Assembly (NCBI GenBank): GCA_021521415.1 | Contig: JAIQDT010006476.1 | Coordinates: forward strand, 91,712 to 155,711 | Direction of reading: 5' to 3' | Source: Bidens hawaiensis | Lineage: Eukaryota > Streptophyta > Magnoliopsida > Asterales > Asteraceae | DNA: 64,000 nucleotides | Shown: piece after piece, positions 11,641-23,052 of the stretch | Numbering within the stretch: position 1 is the stretch's first letter | Layout: every line of letters starts with the position of its first letter | Notes under the pieces: model-generated | Databases searched by the model: none | What the model was told of the DNA's origin: nothing | What the model saw: only the letters and a program-made list of their open reading frames with translations | Position numbers and translations under genes: made by a program

Positions 11641-13065
11641 AAGAAACTATGCAATGGTTGTTTGTTTGACCATTCTGTTTCAAATGCATCTCTTGTTTGA
11701 CCCTAAACAAAAAATCAAACCATAAGTCATGCGAAAATGAACTAAAGGACGCGGTTAATGTTTGTTGTTGTTTATTACAAAAGAGTCACAAATAAGAAAA
11801 TAAGAAAATAATTAAACAATTGTCGAGTCAAACTGGTTGAAAATAAAAAAGTCTACTATTAATGCGAAGTTCTTAATCTTAATGATTTAAAGATTCGGAT
11901 TTGTTATTCTGTTCCCCGAATCATGTCTAACAAATTAGTTATTTACTTTTTATTATTTTTCTTTAAATAACAAAACAAAAACTTTAGCGCGTCACAACCT
12001 GACCAGCCCAACCCGTTAAACCTCACACCCTAAACCTTAAGAAAAAAAACTCACTTGATAAGATGGTAGCAACTTCTCATTTGTCCTTGAATGTGAAGGA
12101 GGTGAAAATTGAGGTGGGGCCAATGTGAGAAAATCTTTTGTGACATTGGGGTTTTCTTCCATAAAGTTTTTAGTCTTTTGGTCCTTTGTGGGGCCCAAAT
12201 TTGAAGGGTTTTCTCTGCAACAAGATCCAAATTCCAAATGTTAATAAAACCTTAAAATTTTTAGAAAAGAAACATCTATAATGCATGAATTATGGATCCA
12301 AATGAACCCTAATTTTGTTACCTTCTAGATGGAGTTGATTCATCTGGTTTTAAAATTTGAGAGACATAAGCAGGAGGGATATTTTCCATTGAAAAAGGAT
12401 ATGGTCTCTTCATTCCAACCATCTATTATCATCAAAGTGTTAAGAACTATGAATTTTTTTTAAAATTAGACACAAAAGGTTACATAAATAATTAAGAAAA
12501 ATAAAAACCTTATTGCCACTATAGCTTTGGATTGAAGGGGGCTCAATCTTCATATTCATCATAGATGTTGATGATGTAGTTCCTAATGACATATTCACCT
12601 ACAAATATTACAAAATTAAATTATACCCATGACAAAAAAAATTATCAAGTATAAACACATAAATAATTAAAGACCGTATCATATGAGTGAGATTTCACTA
12701 GAACGTTTAACATTTATGTTTATAAAAAAATAAAACTCATAAAGACTACTTACCATTGATGAAGAACATGGTTGTTGTGACCAACCATTAAAATTATACA
12801 ACCTACTCCAACCATTACCACTCCCACCGCTAGAAATCAAAGGGTGGCGATTGGGCGGAAACGGCGGTGGCAGCGGAATCCCCGGCCGTTGAAACTTAAC
12901 CGAATTCGGTGCCAAAACACCCGCATCCTTCAACTGCTTTTCAATTATTATCTTCTCAAGCTGAGCCACACCCATACCTCTTTGTGGCACCTTATTTTTC
13001 TTCACTTTTTTCGCCGATTTGCCATCGGTGTGGTTTTGCCTAAGGGTGTGCTCTTCATTCGCCAT
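11568..13065 (-). CDS. SPEAR/TIE: SPEAR/TIE-like transcriptional adaptor with SPL motif and EAR motif
   Basis: Five exons join in frame: 13065-12754, 12598-12509, 12422-12322, 12214-12055 and 11702-11568, all with GT-AG borders, giving about 265 residues. Residues 17-48 are a lysine-rich stretch followed by PQRGMGVAQLEK, the conserved SPL motif of NOZZLE/SPOROCYTELESS and its SPEAR/TIE relatives. The protein ends in VDLNLKL, a canonical EAR motif of the kind that recruits TOPLESS corepressors. Between lie proline- and serine-rich linkers and an MKRPYPF segment. Known family members are small nuclear adaptors; TIE proteins bind CIN-type TCP factors and turn them into repressors, and NOZZLE acts in sporogenesis. 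A wording closer to PQRGMGVAQLE favours SPEAR/TIE over NOZZLE. An in-frame ATG at 13074 is an alternative start; the upstream hydrophobic extension to 13152 is likely 5' UTR. A CIN TCP gene lies 25 kb downstream. Confidence 0.85.
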
Positions 13066-13152
13066 TGAACACATCCTTCTAAACCACACTGAAAATCTAT
13101 AAATAGAGAGAAAAAAAAGTGTGAATCCTAGAAAAGATTTAATTAAATTCAA

Positions 13153-14490
13153 GAGATATGCACCAAAATATTATGTGATCTAAACGTATCATAATTATTA
13201 AAAGATTAAAACAATTTGAAGGTAAATAGAAGAAACTGAAACGTGCATCTTATTGTATAGATAACATAAAATCTTGTTTACTTTAATATATGAACCGAAT
13301 CCAAAAATAAATGCTAATAAATATGAATAATCAGCTGTCGGAGAGTTGAATCGGAAAAACATGCCAGAAATTCGAAATTCAAAATCTTAAACTTCCAACT
13401 TCATAGGAATCTAAATTGACGCACAAATCTTCGGTCCTAGGAGGATCTTTCAAATTATTCACACGTACACATGCATACAGTTGTACATGTGGTTTTTTTC
13501 ATACCTATAAATTTCACCAACAATGGAAGTGAATAATAATGCAAAAGCTACTAAATTATACAAAATCAAATGTTATTTTGTAAATCCTCAATTTTTTTAT
13601 TATTAATTTTGTATTAATAAATTATACAAAATTAATTTTGTTGTTCAAAACAAAAAATTTATTACAAAGTCATAGAATCGTATTTATATGATTTTTTCAT
13701 AAATGCCAGGATATGTTGTCTCACGTTCTGTCTCTTACTTTTACTTACGTTACAAATCGTATTATACGTTACAAATAATATTATACGTAGAGACAACACG
13801 TTTTGTCTCTTACTTTTATTTATGTTAAAAAATTAAATTTATATATATTATAGGTTGTAAATCATATTATACATAGAATTAAAGTATGATGTCTCACTTT
13901 TTGTATAAAATTAAATAAATTTATATAATATTATACTACACATTATACTTTGTAATATAAGTTTTTAATTAAGTAAACATTGAAATTCATTAGTGTAACA
14001 TATGATGTTAAATTTGCACATTAATTTCAATGAATTATTTAATTGATTTTGTAAGTTATGGTTTTGTGTTGAAGAAGCTTAATAAGTTTATAAAATTACT
14101 TTATAGAATGTATTCTTTTCATGGTATAGTATGATCTTTTTCCAAACATAAAACATAATATCTAATATACTATTTATAAATTTTTACATATTAAATTTTT
14201 TTTGTGTTGTATTGAGATAGAGAGGTGAATACGGTATTAAGGTAATAATATAAATTATGAATATTGAACCGCGTGTTGTAGCGGGAGACACCGTAAAATG
14301 ATCGTAAAATGATAGATATTTAAATCAATCAAAAACCATAAAACCGAATATCAGCAATCAGCTGAAGAACATCAAACAATATGCACTCATGTACTTGGCT
14401 GAAGAACATCAAGTAAACAAAATACGTGTAAAAACAACAATAAAGATTATATAATAAAGAATGGGAATTGTTAAAATACAAAACAAGACA
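13153..14490. other. 5' flank of the SPEAR-like gene and AT-rich intergenic DNA
   Basis: No gene is seen. Two diverged copies of GTCTCTTACTTTTACTTACGTTA occur near 13730 and 13805. The first several hundred bases upstream of 13153 presumably hold the promoter, but no clear TATA element was singled out. Confidence 0.5.
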
Positions 14491-14494
14491 AAAA

Positions 14495-14945
14495 TAAGAA
14501 GTGTGATAATGTTTTGTGATAACACAAAAAACCGCTTAACAAAAAAATAAAAATAAAAAACCTTAACTCAAAATATAAATAAAAAACGAAACAAATTTAA
14601 AAAACTTAAATGTTTCCCCATGATTCTCTTTCAAAAAAAAACGAGGAAAATGAACAAAAGACAATTATTGCTAAAACGACACAATATATCACAAAATATA
14701 ACACAATGTTTAGTAATATAACATAATATTAAACAAAAAAAACATAATCAATAACGAAAATAAAAACACTGATAATAAAAAATACATAATGATTTTACCC
14801 TCAACATTGTTTTTTTAGAGGAAGGCGGTGGAAATATTTTTGTGTTTTTTCTTTACTTTTTTTGTTTTTTATTAAATTTTCAGTTATGAATTTTTTAATT
14901 ATTTTTTTTAACTATAAATCATTCACAGTTTTGTTCTCATTATAT
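14495..14945. mobile_element. AT-rich foldback MITE, diverged copy
   Basis: The left half has CTTAACTCAAAATATAAATAAAAAACG and ATGTTTCCCC. The right half has the inverse order: GGTGGAAATATTTTTGTG, then ATTAAATTTTCAGTTATGAATTTTTTAATTATT. The same arrangement is clearer in the copies at 15417-16040 and 20752-21238, so this appears to be a third, older member. Confidence 0.45.
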
Positions 14946-15416
14946 AGAAACATGACCCTACATAGAAACATTAAAATAGGGAAGGAAATAAAAACAAAAG
15001 GGTCAAATCAATTAAATTAAAGTGACACTTGAATAATTATAAGAAAAAAATTTAAAGCGAAAACAAAAGTAAAGAGGAAAAGGCCAAAAATTAACTAAAC
15101 TAATTAAGGAATCACTAAATTAAAAAAAAAAAAAAGAGGGGGGGAGCAGGGGGGAAGTCATTCACGAATAAGAGTAGATTGGGTGCCTTTCAGTATGGGC
15201 TCGGGGTGTCAATGAAGCATATTTAGAGCCACACCGTTAAATACCGAAACCAAGTTACAAGTCGCAGTTTTAATCATATTGCAGCATGGGGCATTTTAAA
15301 TGATCGTCCCAGATTTGTGGTCTTGGTTCAACATCACTGACGACTTCGATGTGATGTGGAGGATTAATTTGATTTTTTAATGAATTAGTATTTTAATTTA
15401 TTTTTAATGACACTTT

Positions 15417-16040
15417 TATAAGGGTTAAGTTATTTTATAAAGGAAGAACAAAAATAAGAAAGATGAGAAAGATTTGTAGTCACATAAAAAACCCATAAAA
15501 ATTAATAATAATAATAAAAACATAACTCAAAATTTAATAAATAATAAAAACACAAAAATGTTTTCGCCGTCTTTCTTGTTCTTAAAAACAAAAAGACACA
15601 ATGGTGAGTGAAAAAAATCATTGTGTCTTTTTGTTTATCATTGTGTTTTGTGTTTATTTTCGTCATTGATTGTGCCTTTTTTCTTGACATTGTGTTATAT
15701 TACTCAAATTTGTGTTATATTTTGTTTGGCATTGTGTTATCTTATGCGATCTATTGTGTCTTTTGTTAGTTTTAATTATGTCTTTTGTTCATTTTCATCA
15801 TTGTGTCTTTGATCTCGACATTGTGTCTTGTTGTCAAAATGTTTTAGTTTTATTTAATGGGAATGATGACGGAAACATTTTAGTTTTTAAAAATTTTTCC
15901 TTTTTTAATATATATATTTTGAGCTAAGATTTTTTTTATTATTTTTTTAATTAATTGTTAAGAGGTTTTTTATGTGGTCACAAATCATTCTCACACTTTC
16001 ATTTTTGTCTTTATTTGTATTATAACTTTACCCCTTTTAT
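15417..16040. mobile_element. AT-rich foldback MITE, about 620 bp
   Basis: Arms of about 190 bp are inverted copies: AGGGTTAAGTTATTTTATAA at the left, with its reverse complement near 16020-16035 in diverged form. Both arms carry TTTGTAGTCACATAAAAAACC-like and CATAACTCAAAATTTAATAA-like blocks. The 200-bp centre repeats CATTGTGT-type words about ten times. Short reading frames in it are by-products of this repeat. Confidence 0.7.
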
Positions 16041-17288
16041 GAATCATGTGATTTTTATTTTATTAATGATTTTTTGAGTTTAGAAATAATTTCAATTTAC
16101 TTTTTATTTCTATTTTTTATAATTTTAATTATATAAACTAAGTGAAAGATTTGGTATGAAAGACGAGCATTCCTACACTAGAAATACATATTAGTGTGAT
16201 GTGTGGTTGAAATCACATGTTTATAGTGTGTAATATCGTGTGTTTTATTTTTTTTTATATGTATTGAACACATGTACTTTGATTGGTTTTATGTTTACAG
16301 GTGCTCAGAGTTCAAACGAACTAATTTGAAGCATTTAGGATGACAAGGAATTGAGTTATGGACAAAAATGAAGCAATAAGGGAAGTTCAGAAATGATTCG
16401 TGCACATCGAAAGTAAAACAGACATATCTGGGAAATTAGTTACGGAACCCATAATATATGAATTTTGTGTTTCTTAATGAGACGAGAATGAAAATGGAAT
16501 AAAAAGAACTGTAAGGCAGAGAGCTCAGACCGTAAGCTACGGGTTAGCCGTAGGCTACGGGTCTCAGGTCGTAGCTTACGGCCTGATCTACCGGGAGTTC
16601 GATTTTTGAACGTTTTTTTTTTCATATTTAGTCCGGTTAAACCCTAATTCGATAATTCTTACATACCCTAGCCACCAAGGACGACAAAGGAGCAATGCTT
16701 CACCATCTTAACACCTTTCAATCACCAAAACATCCATAGTTTTATCCTTCTGATTCATATTCGAGTAAATCGTTATGCATAGGCAAGGATAAACCATTTG
16801 TGACCATTTCATGTGTAAGGTTTGCATATGAACTGATTATTTTTATGAACATTAAATGTATTGGGATTTAGTCTTAATTAATTGAATCTATATGTTTATT
16901 GGAATTGATTAAACAATTGTGTTTTTGGGACTTTCGTTTATCAGCAATTATTTGGTTTGTGTTCATCAACATTTAGGATTAAGTTTTTATCGTCATTGAA
17001 CCGTTTACCATTAATCATCGATAGATGCTAAGTTTTATATTAGTGAACTGGTAATTAAGTAGACCATGTTTAGTTGTGTCAATTCTTCAGATTAAGTTCA
17101 ATGAATCATCATAACCAAAGTACTGTGTCTATTAATCAATTATCTATTCTAATGCATGAATCATGTTTATGTGATTTTCCTATTTATATAAATTATTGTC
17201 AGTCAGTTTATTGCATATCCCAAACCTGAAGTGTAGTCACTGTTTTCATAAATTGTTTTACATCCAAATTAATTTTCAAACCACTTGA
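16041..17288 (+). other. old retroelement-like sequence, no gene
   Basis: A segment from about 16300 has the texture of a decayed LTR retroelement 5' region. It is interrupted by the solo LTR at 17294 and seems to resume at 19304 with GATTCGACACCTTACCTGCCC. At 16525-16590 the word CGTAAGCTACGG or its complement occurs four times in alternating orientation. No coding domain is visible. Confidence 0.35.
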
Positions 17289-17293
17289 CATCG

Positions 17294-19298
17294 TGTAACA
17301 TCCTTAAAATTTTGATCCAAATTTGACAACTTAGTAAAGTTGAAGGATCAAAAATAATCTCAAAATATAAAAATTTAAATAAAGAAATAGAATTATTTCA
17401 TGTTAAAGAAATAAGGAAATAAAAACATTCCATAAAGAAAATCCATCTCACATGAAGATGGAAGAAAGTAGAAGCATTCCACATGAGTATAAATAAGGAA
17501 GATAAAACCCATCTCACATGAAAAGTGGTTAAGAAATGGAAGCTCTTTATAAGGAATAAAGTTTCCATAGTAATATTCTTTTATGTTAAGCATGTACCAA
17601 GTGGTCCTAGCGGAGGGTGCAAAGCACCGACACGCACGGGCTCGGGCTCGGGCGAGGACGATGGCGATATCGATGGCGAATGCGAAGGTGACGCCGACGC
17701 CGACGGGGAAGGGCGATGGGCGCAATGTGGCGCTTTGATGGCGCACTTTGCACTTCGCACGCTCGCATCGCCGCATTTCACACACCAAAACCACTCTCTC
17801 TAGAATTACTCTCTCTACATCGTTTTGTGTGCCGAGCATCGTATGCGCGCCGAACCTCGTAACTCGTGCCAAATACCCGACGTTTCCTCGAAGTGTGTGC
17901 CACCCTAAAATAACCCGACATTCTTCCTCGACGTACGTGCACGACCCGACGACCCCCGAACGTTGCCTCGATTTGCGTGCCAATGAAAGTAGATCAAAAA
18001 ATACCCCGACGTTTGTGCAAGTGCGGAAGTGCTGCCGAAAGTCTAGGTAATTATTAAGCTAAGCAATGTAGGGGTTCTGCCAAAATAAAATATTATTATT
18101 TCAAAGCTTAGACCCTAGTTCGGGGTATAGTCTAGACCTTGATCTAATTAAACGGTAATAATTAAAATAAGACTTATTTATGATTAAGAAATACAAATTA
18201 TATAAACAAATGTTATAGCTGAAAATAATTTCTTCATGATTAAGAAAGATAAGCTATTAACTATAAAAGGTATAATCTAGTGTTTCGTTATGATTAAAAA
18301 ACATAGCATATGATAAAGAGAAAGAATTCATGACCAAAATGTTTTATTCAAACAAATGATCAATCAATGTTTAAAACTGTCAAAACCAGACTAAAGGTCT
18401 GTAGCCGGATTAAAAGACGATTCAGGTATTTATATAAACCTATTTTATTATAGGTTAATCATTCATTCATTCATAAAGGTTTTCAAACGAGATCATCACA
18501 TCATTTACAACAGACAATCACAGGTGAATACGCTAAACCTTTTTCAGTTAAGATAAACGGGTTGTTTATCTTAAACAAAGTCAGTCAAATAAAGATTTAT
18601 GGGATTACGTGGTCCCTATTAAAGTACAAGATAGAAAATAAAAGCAACACAGACCAAGTACGCATGTGTCTGGATCCAAACATAATTAATCTAGTCTTTC
18701 AATCACGGCTACGTGGCTGCCGACTAGAGGTCATAATAAAAGTTCTCCAATGTGCGTTAGTTCCCGGAGAACCGTAATTGTGTGTGTCTGGCAGTTGCAC
18801 AATCCAAGAAATAAGAGACGTTTCTGCTGAGTGTGTTCAAGAAAACTATCTTTTCAGCCAAAGAAAGATTTTTAAAATGTTTTTGGAGTCAACGATTCAC
18901 CAGTATATTGCTGACGTATTCTTCCCCCATATTTCAGGAAATAAAGTTAAGTACATGTAGCAAAGAATTAGAGTCATTCAAGAAGATAGACGTTTGCAAG
19001 GTAGAGATGACTAAGTTTTAAATCATTAAAATATCATAAACAATATTTAAACATGATTTCTAAAATTAAACAAGGTTTATAAATTATTCACTTGGATATT
19101 TATTATCCGAGAAGCTTTCAAAATAAATTAAATATTTTATTATTATATATAAAGGTTTACTTATAAATTAATGTTTCAAAAATATGTATTTATATTTTAT
19201 AAACTAAAGACTTTCACTAAATAACTGAAACTCTGATATATTTACAAAACATGTACCAACTATTGGTCACACGCCTAGGCCCTAAGCGGGGTGTGACA
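17294..19298 (+). mobile_element. solo LTR of a Gypsy-type retrotransposon, 2005 bp
   Basis: It starts TGTAACATCC and ends GGGGTGTGACA, so it has TG...CA termini. It is flanked on both sides by the 5-bp direct repeat CATCG (17289-17293 and 19299-19303), the expected target duplication. Only one LTR is present and nothing between, so it is a solo LTR left by recombination. A GC-rich island at 17610-17720 carries GAC/GGC codon-like repeats and yields long but spurious reading frames on both strands. Confidence 0.85.
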
Positions 19299-19303
19299 CA
19301 TCG

Positions 19304-19420
19304 TCTGTTTGTTTAGTTTTATAATTAATAAGTTGTGAGTCAAACTTACACTTTCCACTGATTCTCTGTTGATTCGACACCTTACCTGCCCTTACTAGTA
19401 AGTATATAACATCAATGTTT
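19304..19420 (+). other. continuation of the element interrupted by the solo LTR
   Basis: This short piece, with AGTTGTGAGTCAAACTTACAC and GATTCGACACC, resembles retroelement LTR ends and probably joins the sequence before 17289. Confidence 0.3.
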
Positions 19421-20365
19421 GAGTTAAATGCCATTTTAGTACCTGTGGTTTGTCTAATTACGCAACTTTAGTACCGTTTTTGAATTTTATGCAAATGACT
19501 ACCTAACATTTCTAAAACTTGCAACTTTAGTACTTTTTTCTAACTCCGTCTATTTTTATCCGTTAAGTCAGGGGCACTTTGGTAACTTTACAATTTTCTT
19601 TCTTTTTTTCTTTTCTTTTAATCAAATTCTTACCTTTGTATGCTTTCCTAACCAAAATATTCCTACACAAAAGATCTCCCCACCCCTTACCATTGATGCA
19701 AAAAACTGAATATGTAAAATCAAAAAATCAACACCATCCCCTGCCATCGTCTTCACAAATCCTAAACTCTCACCGCTGTTTCTTTCAACCCCAAACAAAT
19801 AAAATTGATGGTTTTGACCGGTGATGGAAATCCTAACCCCAAACGCATAGAAAAACCCTAATCTTGAACCCCATTCACATCTCGCTGCTACTCAGCGCCT
19901 CAACTGCTCGACATTGAAAACCCAATCCGTCGTCCTCCCATGCGTTTTGATTTGGCGAATTCAAGCCGCCGTTCATCCAGCGTCATATAGTTGAGAGAGA
20001 GAGAGAGGTGTGCGGTGGGTATTGGTGGTCGCCTGGCGGTGGCGGTAGAGTGGTGGATGATGGTAGGCTAGGGTTTTTGTTAAAATTGATGAAAGGGGAT
20101 TAGGGGTTTACTGCAAACTGGGTGATGGGTGGATGCATATTTTTCTATAAAAGGAGGAATTTGATTAAAAGAAAATTAGAAAATAAATAAAATAACAAAG
20201 TTACCAAAATGCCCCTGACTTAACGGAAAACAATAGACGGAGTTAGAAAAAAGTATTAAAGTTGCAAGTTTTAGAAATGTGAGGTAGTCATTTGCATAAA
20301 ATTCAAAAACGATACTAAAGTTGCGTAATTGGACAAACCACAGGTACTAAAATGGCACTTAACTC
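19421..20365. mobile_element. long-TIR DNA element, 945 bp
   Basis: The first and last roughly 190 bases are inverted copies. Left begins GAGTTAAATGCCATTTTAG; the right end in reverse complement begins GAGTTAAGTGCCATTTTAG. Both contain ACCTGTGGTTTGTC, GCAACTTTAGTA, AACTCCGTCTATT-like and GTCAGGGGCA(C/T)TTTGG blocks. TIRs of this length suggest a Mutator-like non-autonomous element, but no clear 9-bp target duplication is visible. The centre holds a GA microsatellite and no gene. Confidence 0.7.
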
Positions 20366-20751
20366 TTTTTATTTACCTTTCGACATCGATCAATGTGACG
20401 TTGATATGAAGGAAGAACAAGTGAGAGCTGGTTAGGACTATGGGACTAGAATGGGACAATCCTACCACCTCAATGTACTTGATATTCAAAACCATGTTAG
20501 TCATTGTATTAGTTTTTCCATTAGTGGAGAGATAAATTTATTCAATTAAATAGGTAAATATGAAGAACGGGTCAGCGATGGTTTGGACGATTCACGTAAT
20601 CTATTTACTTGAATTATTAATTGGGTCAATGGTTTGTTAGTAATTTAAATTAGCCGTTTAATAAAAAGGTAAATTTGAAATTTTAGACACTGTAATTGCT
20701 ACATTTGATATTAATTGTTTTTATTGAGTAAATATATACAACTTTTAAAAA
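20366..20751. other. intergenic, nothing recognised
   Basis: No coding segment, RNA gene or clear repeat could be identified between the two transposable elements. Confidence 0.5.
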
Positions 20752-21238
20752 TAGGGGGTTAAGTTATTCTACGAAAGCGGATAAAAAAAAAGAAGAATGA
20801 ATATGATTTGTAGCTACAAAAGAAAACTCCTAAAAAAATAAAGAAAAAATAATTAAAAAAATCATAACTCAAAGTTTAATAAAAAAACACAAAAATGTTT
20901 CCACCATCTTCCTCGTTCTAAAATTACAGTGTAGAGGACCAAAGATCATTATGTTTATATTTATTTTCATAATTGATTGTGTTTTTTTCTTAATATTGTG
21001 CCTTTTTTATTTTATTGTGTTTGTTGTTTATTTTTGTTATTGTGTCTTTTTTGTCGACATTGTGTGTTTTCGTCGTTTTTTTAACTGGAATGACGAGGGA
21101 AGTATTTTAGTTTTTTCGCTTTTATATATACTTTAAGTTACGATTTTTTTTGAATTTTTAAGGGAGTTTTTTTTTCCACGAATGTTTGTATACAATTCTC
21201 ATTTTTGTCTCACTTTATGTTTTAACTTTTACCTTAAA
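20752..21238. mobile_element. AT-rich foldback MITE, about 490 bp
   Basis: It shares arm sequences with 15417-16040: GGGGTTAAGTTATT, ATGATTTGTAGCTACA, CATAACTCAAAGTTTAATAA and ACACAAAAATGTTTCCACC, with inverse partners at 21090-21230. The centre again repeats ATTGTGT words. Confidence 0.65.
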
Positions 21239-21719
21239 ATAGGTGCTGAATTGTCTCTAATTATAATAAATATTATTTTTGTAATTTGGTTAATGTCAAA
21301 TTATAATTATGGTGAAACTAAATTAAATAGGTAATTAATTATAAGAATCTTTTTCTTTATTATGATTTAAGAGGTCGCAAATCTAGTAAAGAATATATAT
21401 GCAATTAATTTTGTTTCTGGGTATGGAGAAATATCTTGTATTTAATAAACCCAAACGTTCCTATTTTAAAATCGGATAATTACTAAAAGTTGATAAAATT
21501 ATAAGTTGACATGATATAATTAAATGTTACCATGCACGCATGTGCTGACCAATAAAGTCAAATATGATATGTCTACTCAATCCGATCCTGGCAAAGATTC
21601 TCTTGTATGTCGAATTATTATTTTCTTTTGTTTTTGTTGATGTTTTTTTTTGTTTTTGTTTTTCTTTTTTTTTTTTTGGGGGGGGGGGGGGGTGGGGGGT
21701 TGCTCTGAAAAGGGTGGTT
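21239..21719. other. intergenic with a long poly-G run
   Basis: No gene is recognised. A T-rich tract passes into a run of about 15 G at 21678-21692 and then GTGGGGGG, which creates spurious proline/lysine- or glycine-rich reading frames on the two strands. Confidence 0.5.
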
Positions 21720-21727
21720 ATCTCGAT

Positions 21728-23044
21728 TAGGGATGAGATTTTTTTTCCGAATACTCGTACGTGTCTATTAGGTACGGGTATGGTACCCAAATTTACTGAT
21801 TATAGGTACGAGTACAAGTATGAGTATTATGGGTACTGGTACCCGTTTAGAATATGTAGATGCTTTTATTAAATTTCCAACACTCATGACTTAACATCGA
21901 GATTTTTAAAATAATATATATTTGGTTAAATAAGTTCATTCTCAATCTATATGTGTATATTTATATATTTTTATTTCATGTATGTGTAATTGTGTATATC
22001 ATTAAATAACATGTATTAACTTTTTCTTTTGTTTTTCTATATAAACTGTGGAAGCAATAAACAAAGAAAAAGAAAAGCGAAAATGAAGAGATGACTAGCG
22101 AAGATTAAACGAATGTTAACTTTCTTTGTATAAGTTAATTTTGTTTTAAACATTTTGATAATTTTTTTTGGAAAAATTGGATTTTAATAATCTCAGCTTA
22201 GTGCAGTTGGCCGATAATAATCCCAACTTTAAAAATAACTGTCACTGGTCCCAACTTTCACACTATTTGTTTTCATTGGACCTCCATTAAAAAAAATTTA
22301 ACGACATTAAGTTTTTTTCAAATTTCTGATTGATATTTTAGGGCTTTTGATCGGCATAAGAATATGAATTGCTGATGTAAATCTGAACTTGAAATGGCGC
22401 TTTAAACAGTTTGATTTTTGTTAATTAAAAGTTGTAAACATCGGAATTGAAGCATCCTTTAGTCGTTTGGACCACCGTTTGATGGTAAGTTTTACATCAA
22501 TCGACTCGTATCCTCATTCCGATCAAAAGCCCTAAAATATCAGTTTGAAATTTGGAAAAAACTTAACGTCGTTAAGTTTTTTTTAACGGAGGTCCAATGA
22601 AAACAAATAGTGTGAAAGTTGGGATCAGTGACAGATTATTATCGGCCAACTGCATTAAGTTGGGATTATTAAAATCCAATTTTCCTTTATTGTGATACTT
22701 TGCAAGTTTTGGTATTCATTACTTAACTTTAAATGGATTTTATATTATGGTTGATTTGTTTCATTTTTAGTTTTATTATTATGTTTTGGTTGCGGCATTA
22801 CGGTTTTGGTATTTAGTATTATAGATAATTGATTGTCGGTACCGTACCATTACCGATACCTAGTTTAGTGGAGATTTAAAAAAAAACAAAAGGGTACCAA
22901 AGCGAGTACCGTACCCAAAGTACATGTACCTGTAAGGGTTCCTGTACCCGTACCATATACTCGGGTACGGGTACCAAGATTTACTGATTTTAGGTACATG
23001 TACTTTCGGGTACATGTATGAGTACGGTCCCGATCTCATCCATA
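21728..23044. mobile_element. non-autonomous hAT element, 1317 bp
   Basis: The ends are TAGGGATGAGAT and, in reverse complement, TATGGATGAGAT. An 8-bp direct repeat ATCTCGAT flanks the element (21720-21727 and 23045-23052). Subterminal zones at 21770-21850 and 22890-23030 are dense in GGGTAC/GTACC words in both orientations. It has no coding capacity. A second transposon (22170-22685) sits in the middle. Confidence 0.85.
22170..22685. mobile_element. foldback MITE nested in the hAT element
   Basis: The left end GGAAAAATTGGATTTTAATAATC pairs with a right end whose reverse complement is almost the same. Inverted similarity continues inward through GGCCGATAATAAT, ACTATTTGTTTTCATTGGACCTCC and the AGGGCTTTTGATCGG block, so nearly the whole 516 bp folds into a hairpin. 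Confidence 0.75.
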
Positions 23045-23052
23045 ATCTCGAT

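Noticed and set aside
12679..13152. 157-residue single-exon protein with a membrane-like start
   Set aside because: The conserved part starts at the ATG at 13065 and stops at a splice donor at 12753; the hydrophobic start is upstream of it and the tail is intron.
17393..17983. 196-residue minus-strand reading frame
   Set aside because: It lies inside the solo LTR across a GC-rich island, overlaps long frames on the other strand and has no domain or plant codon pattern.
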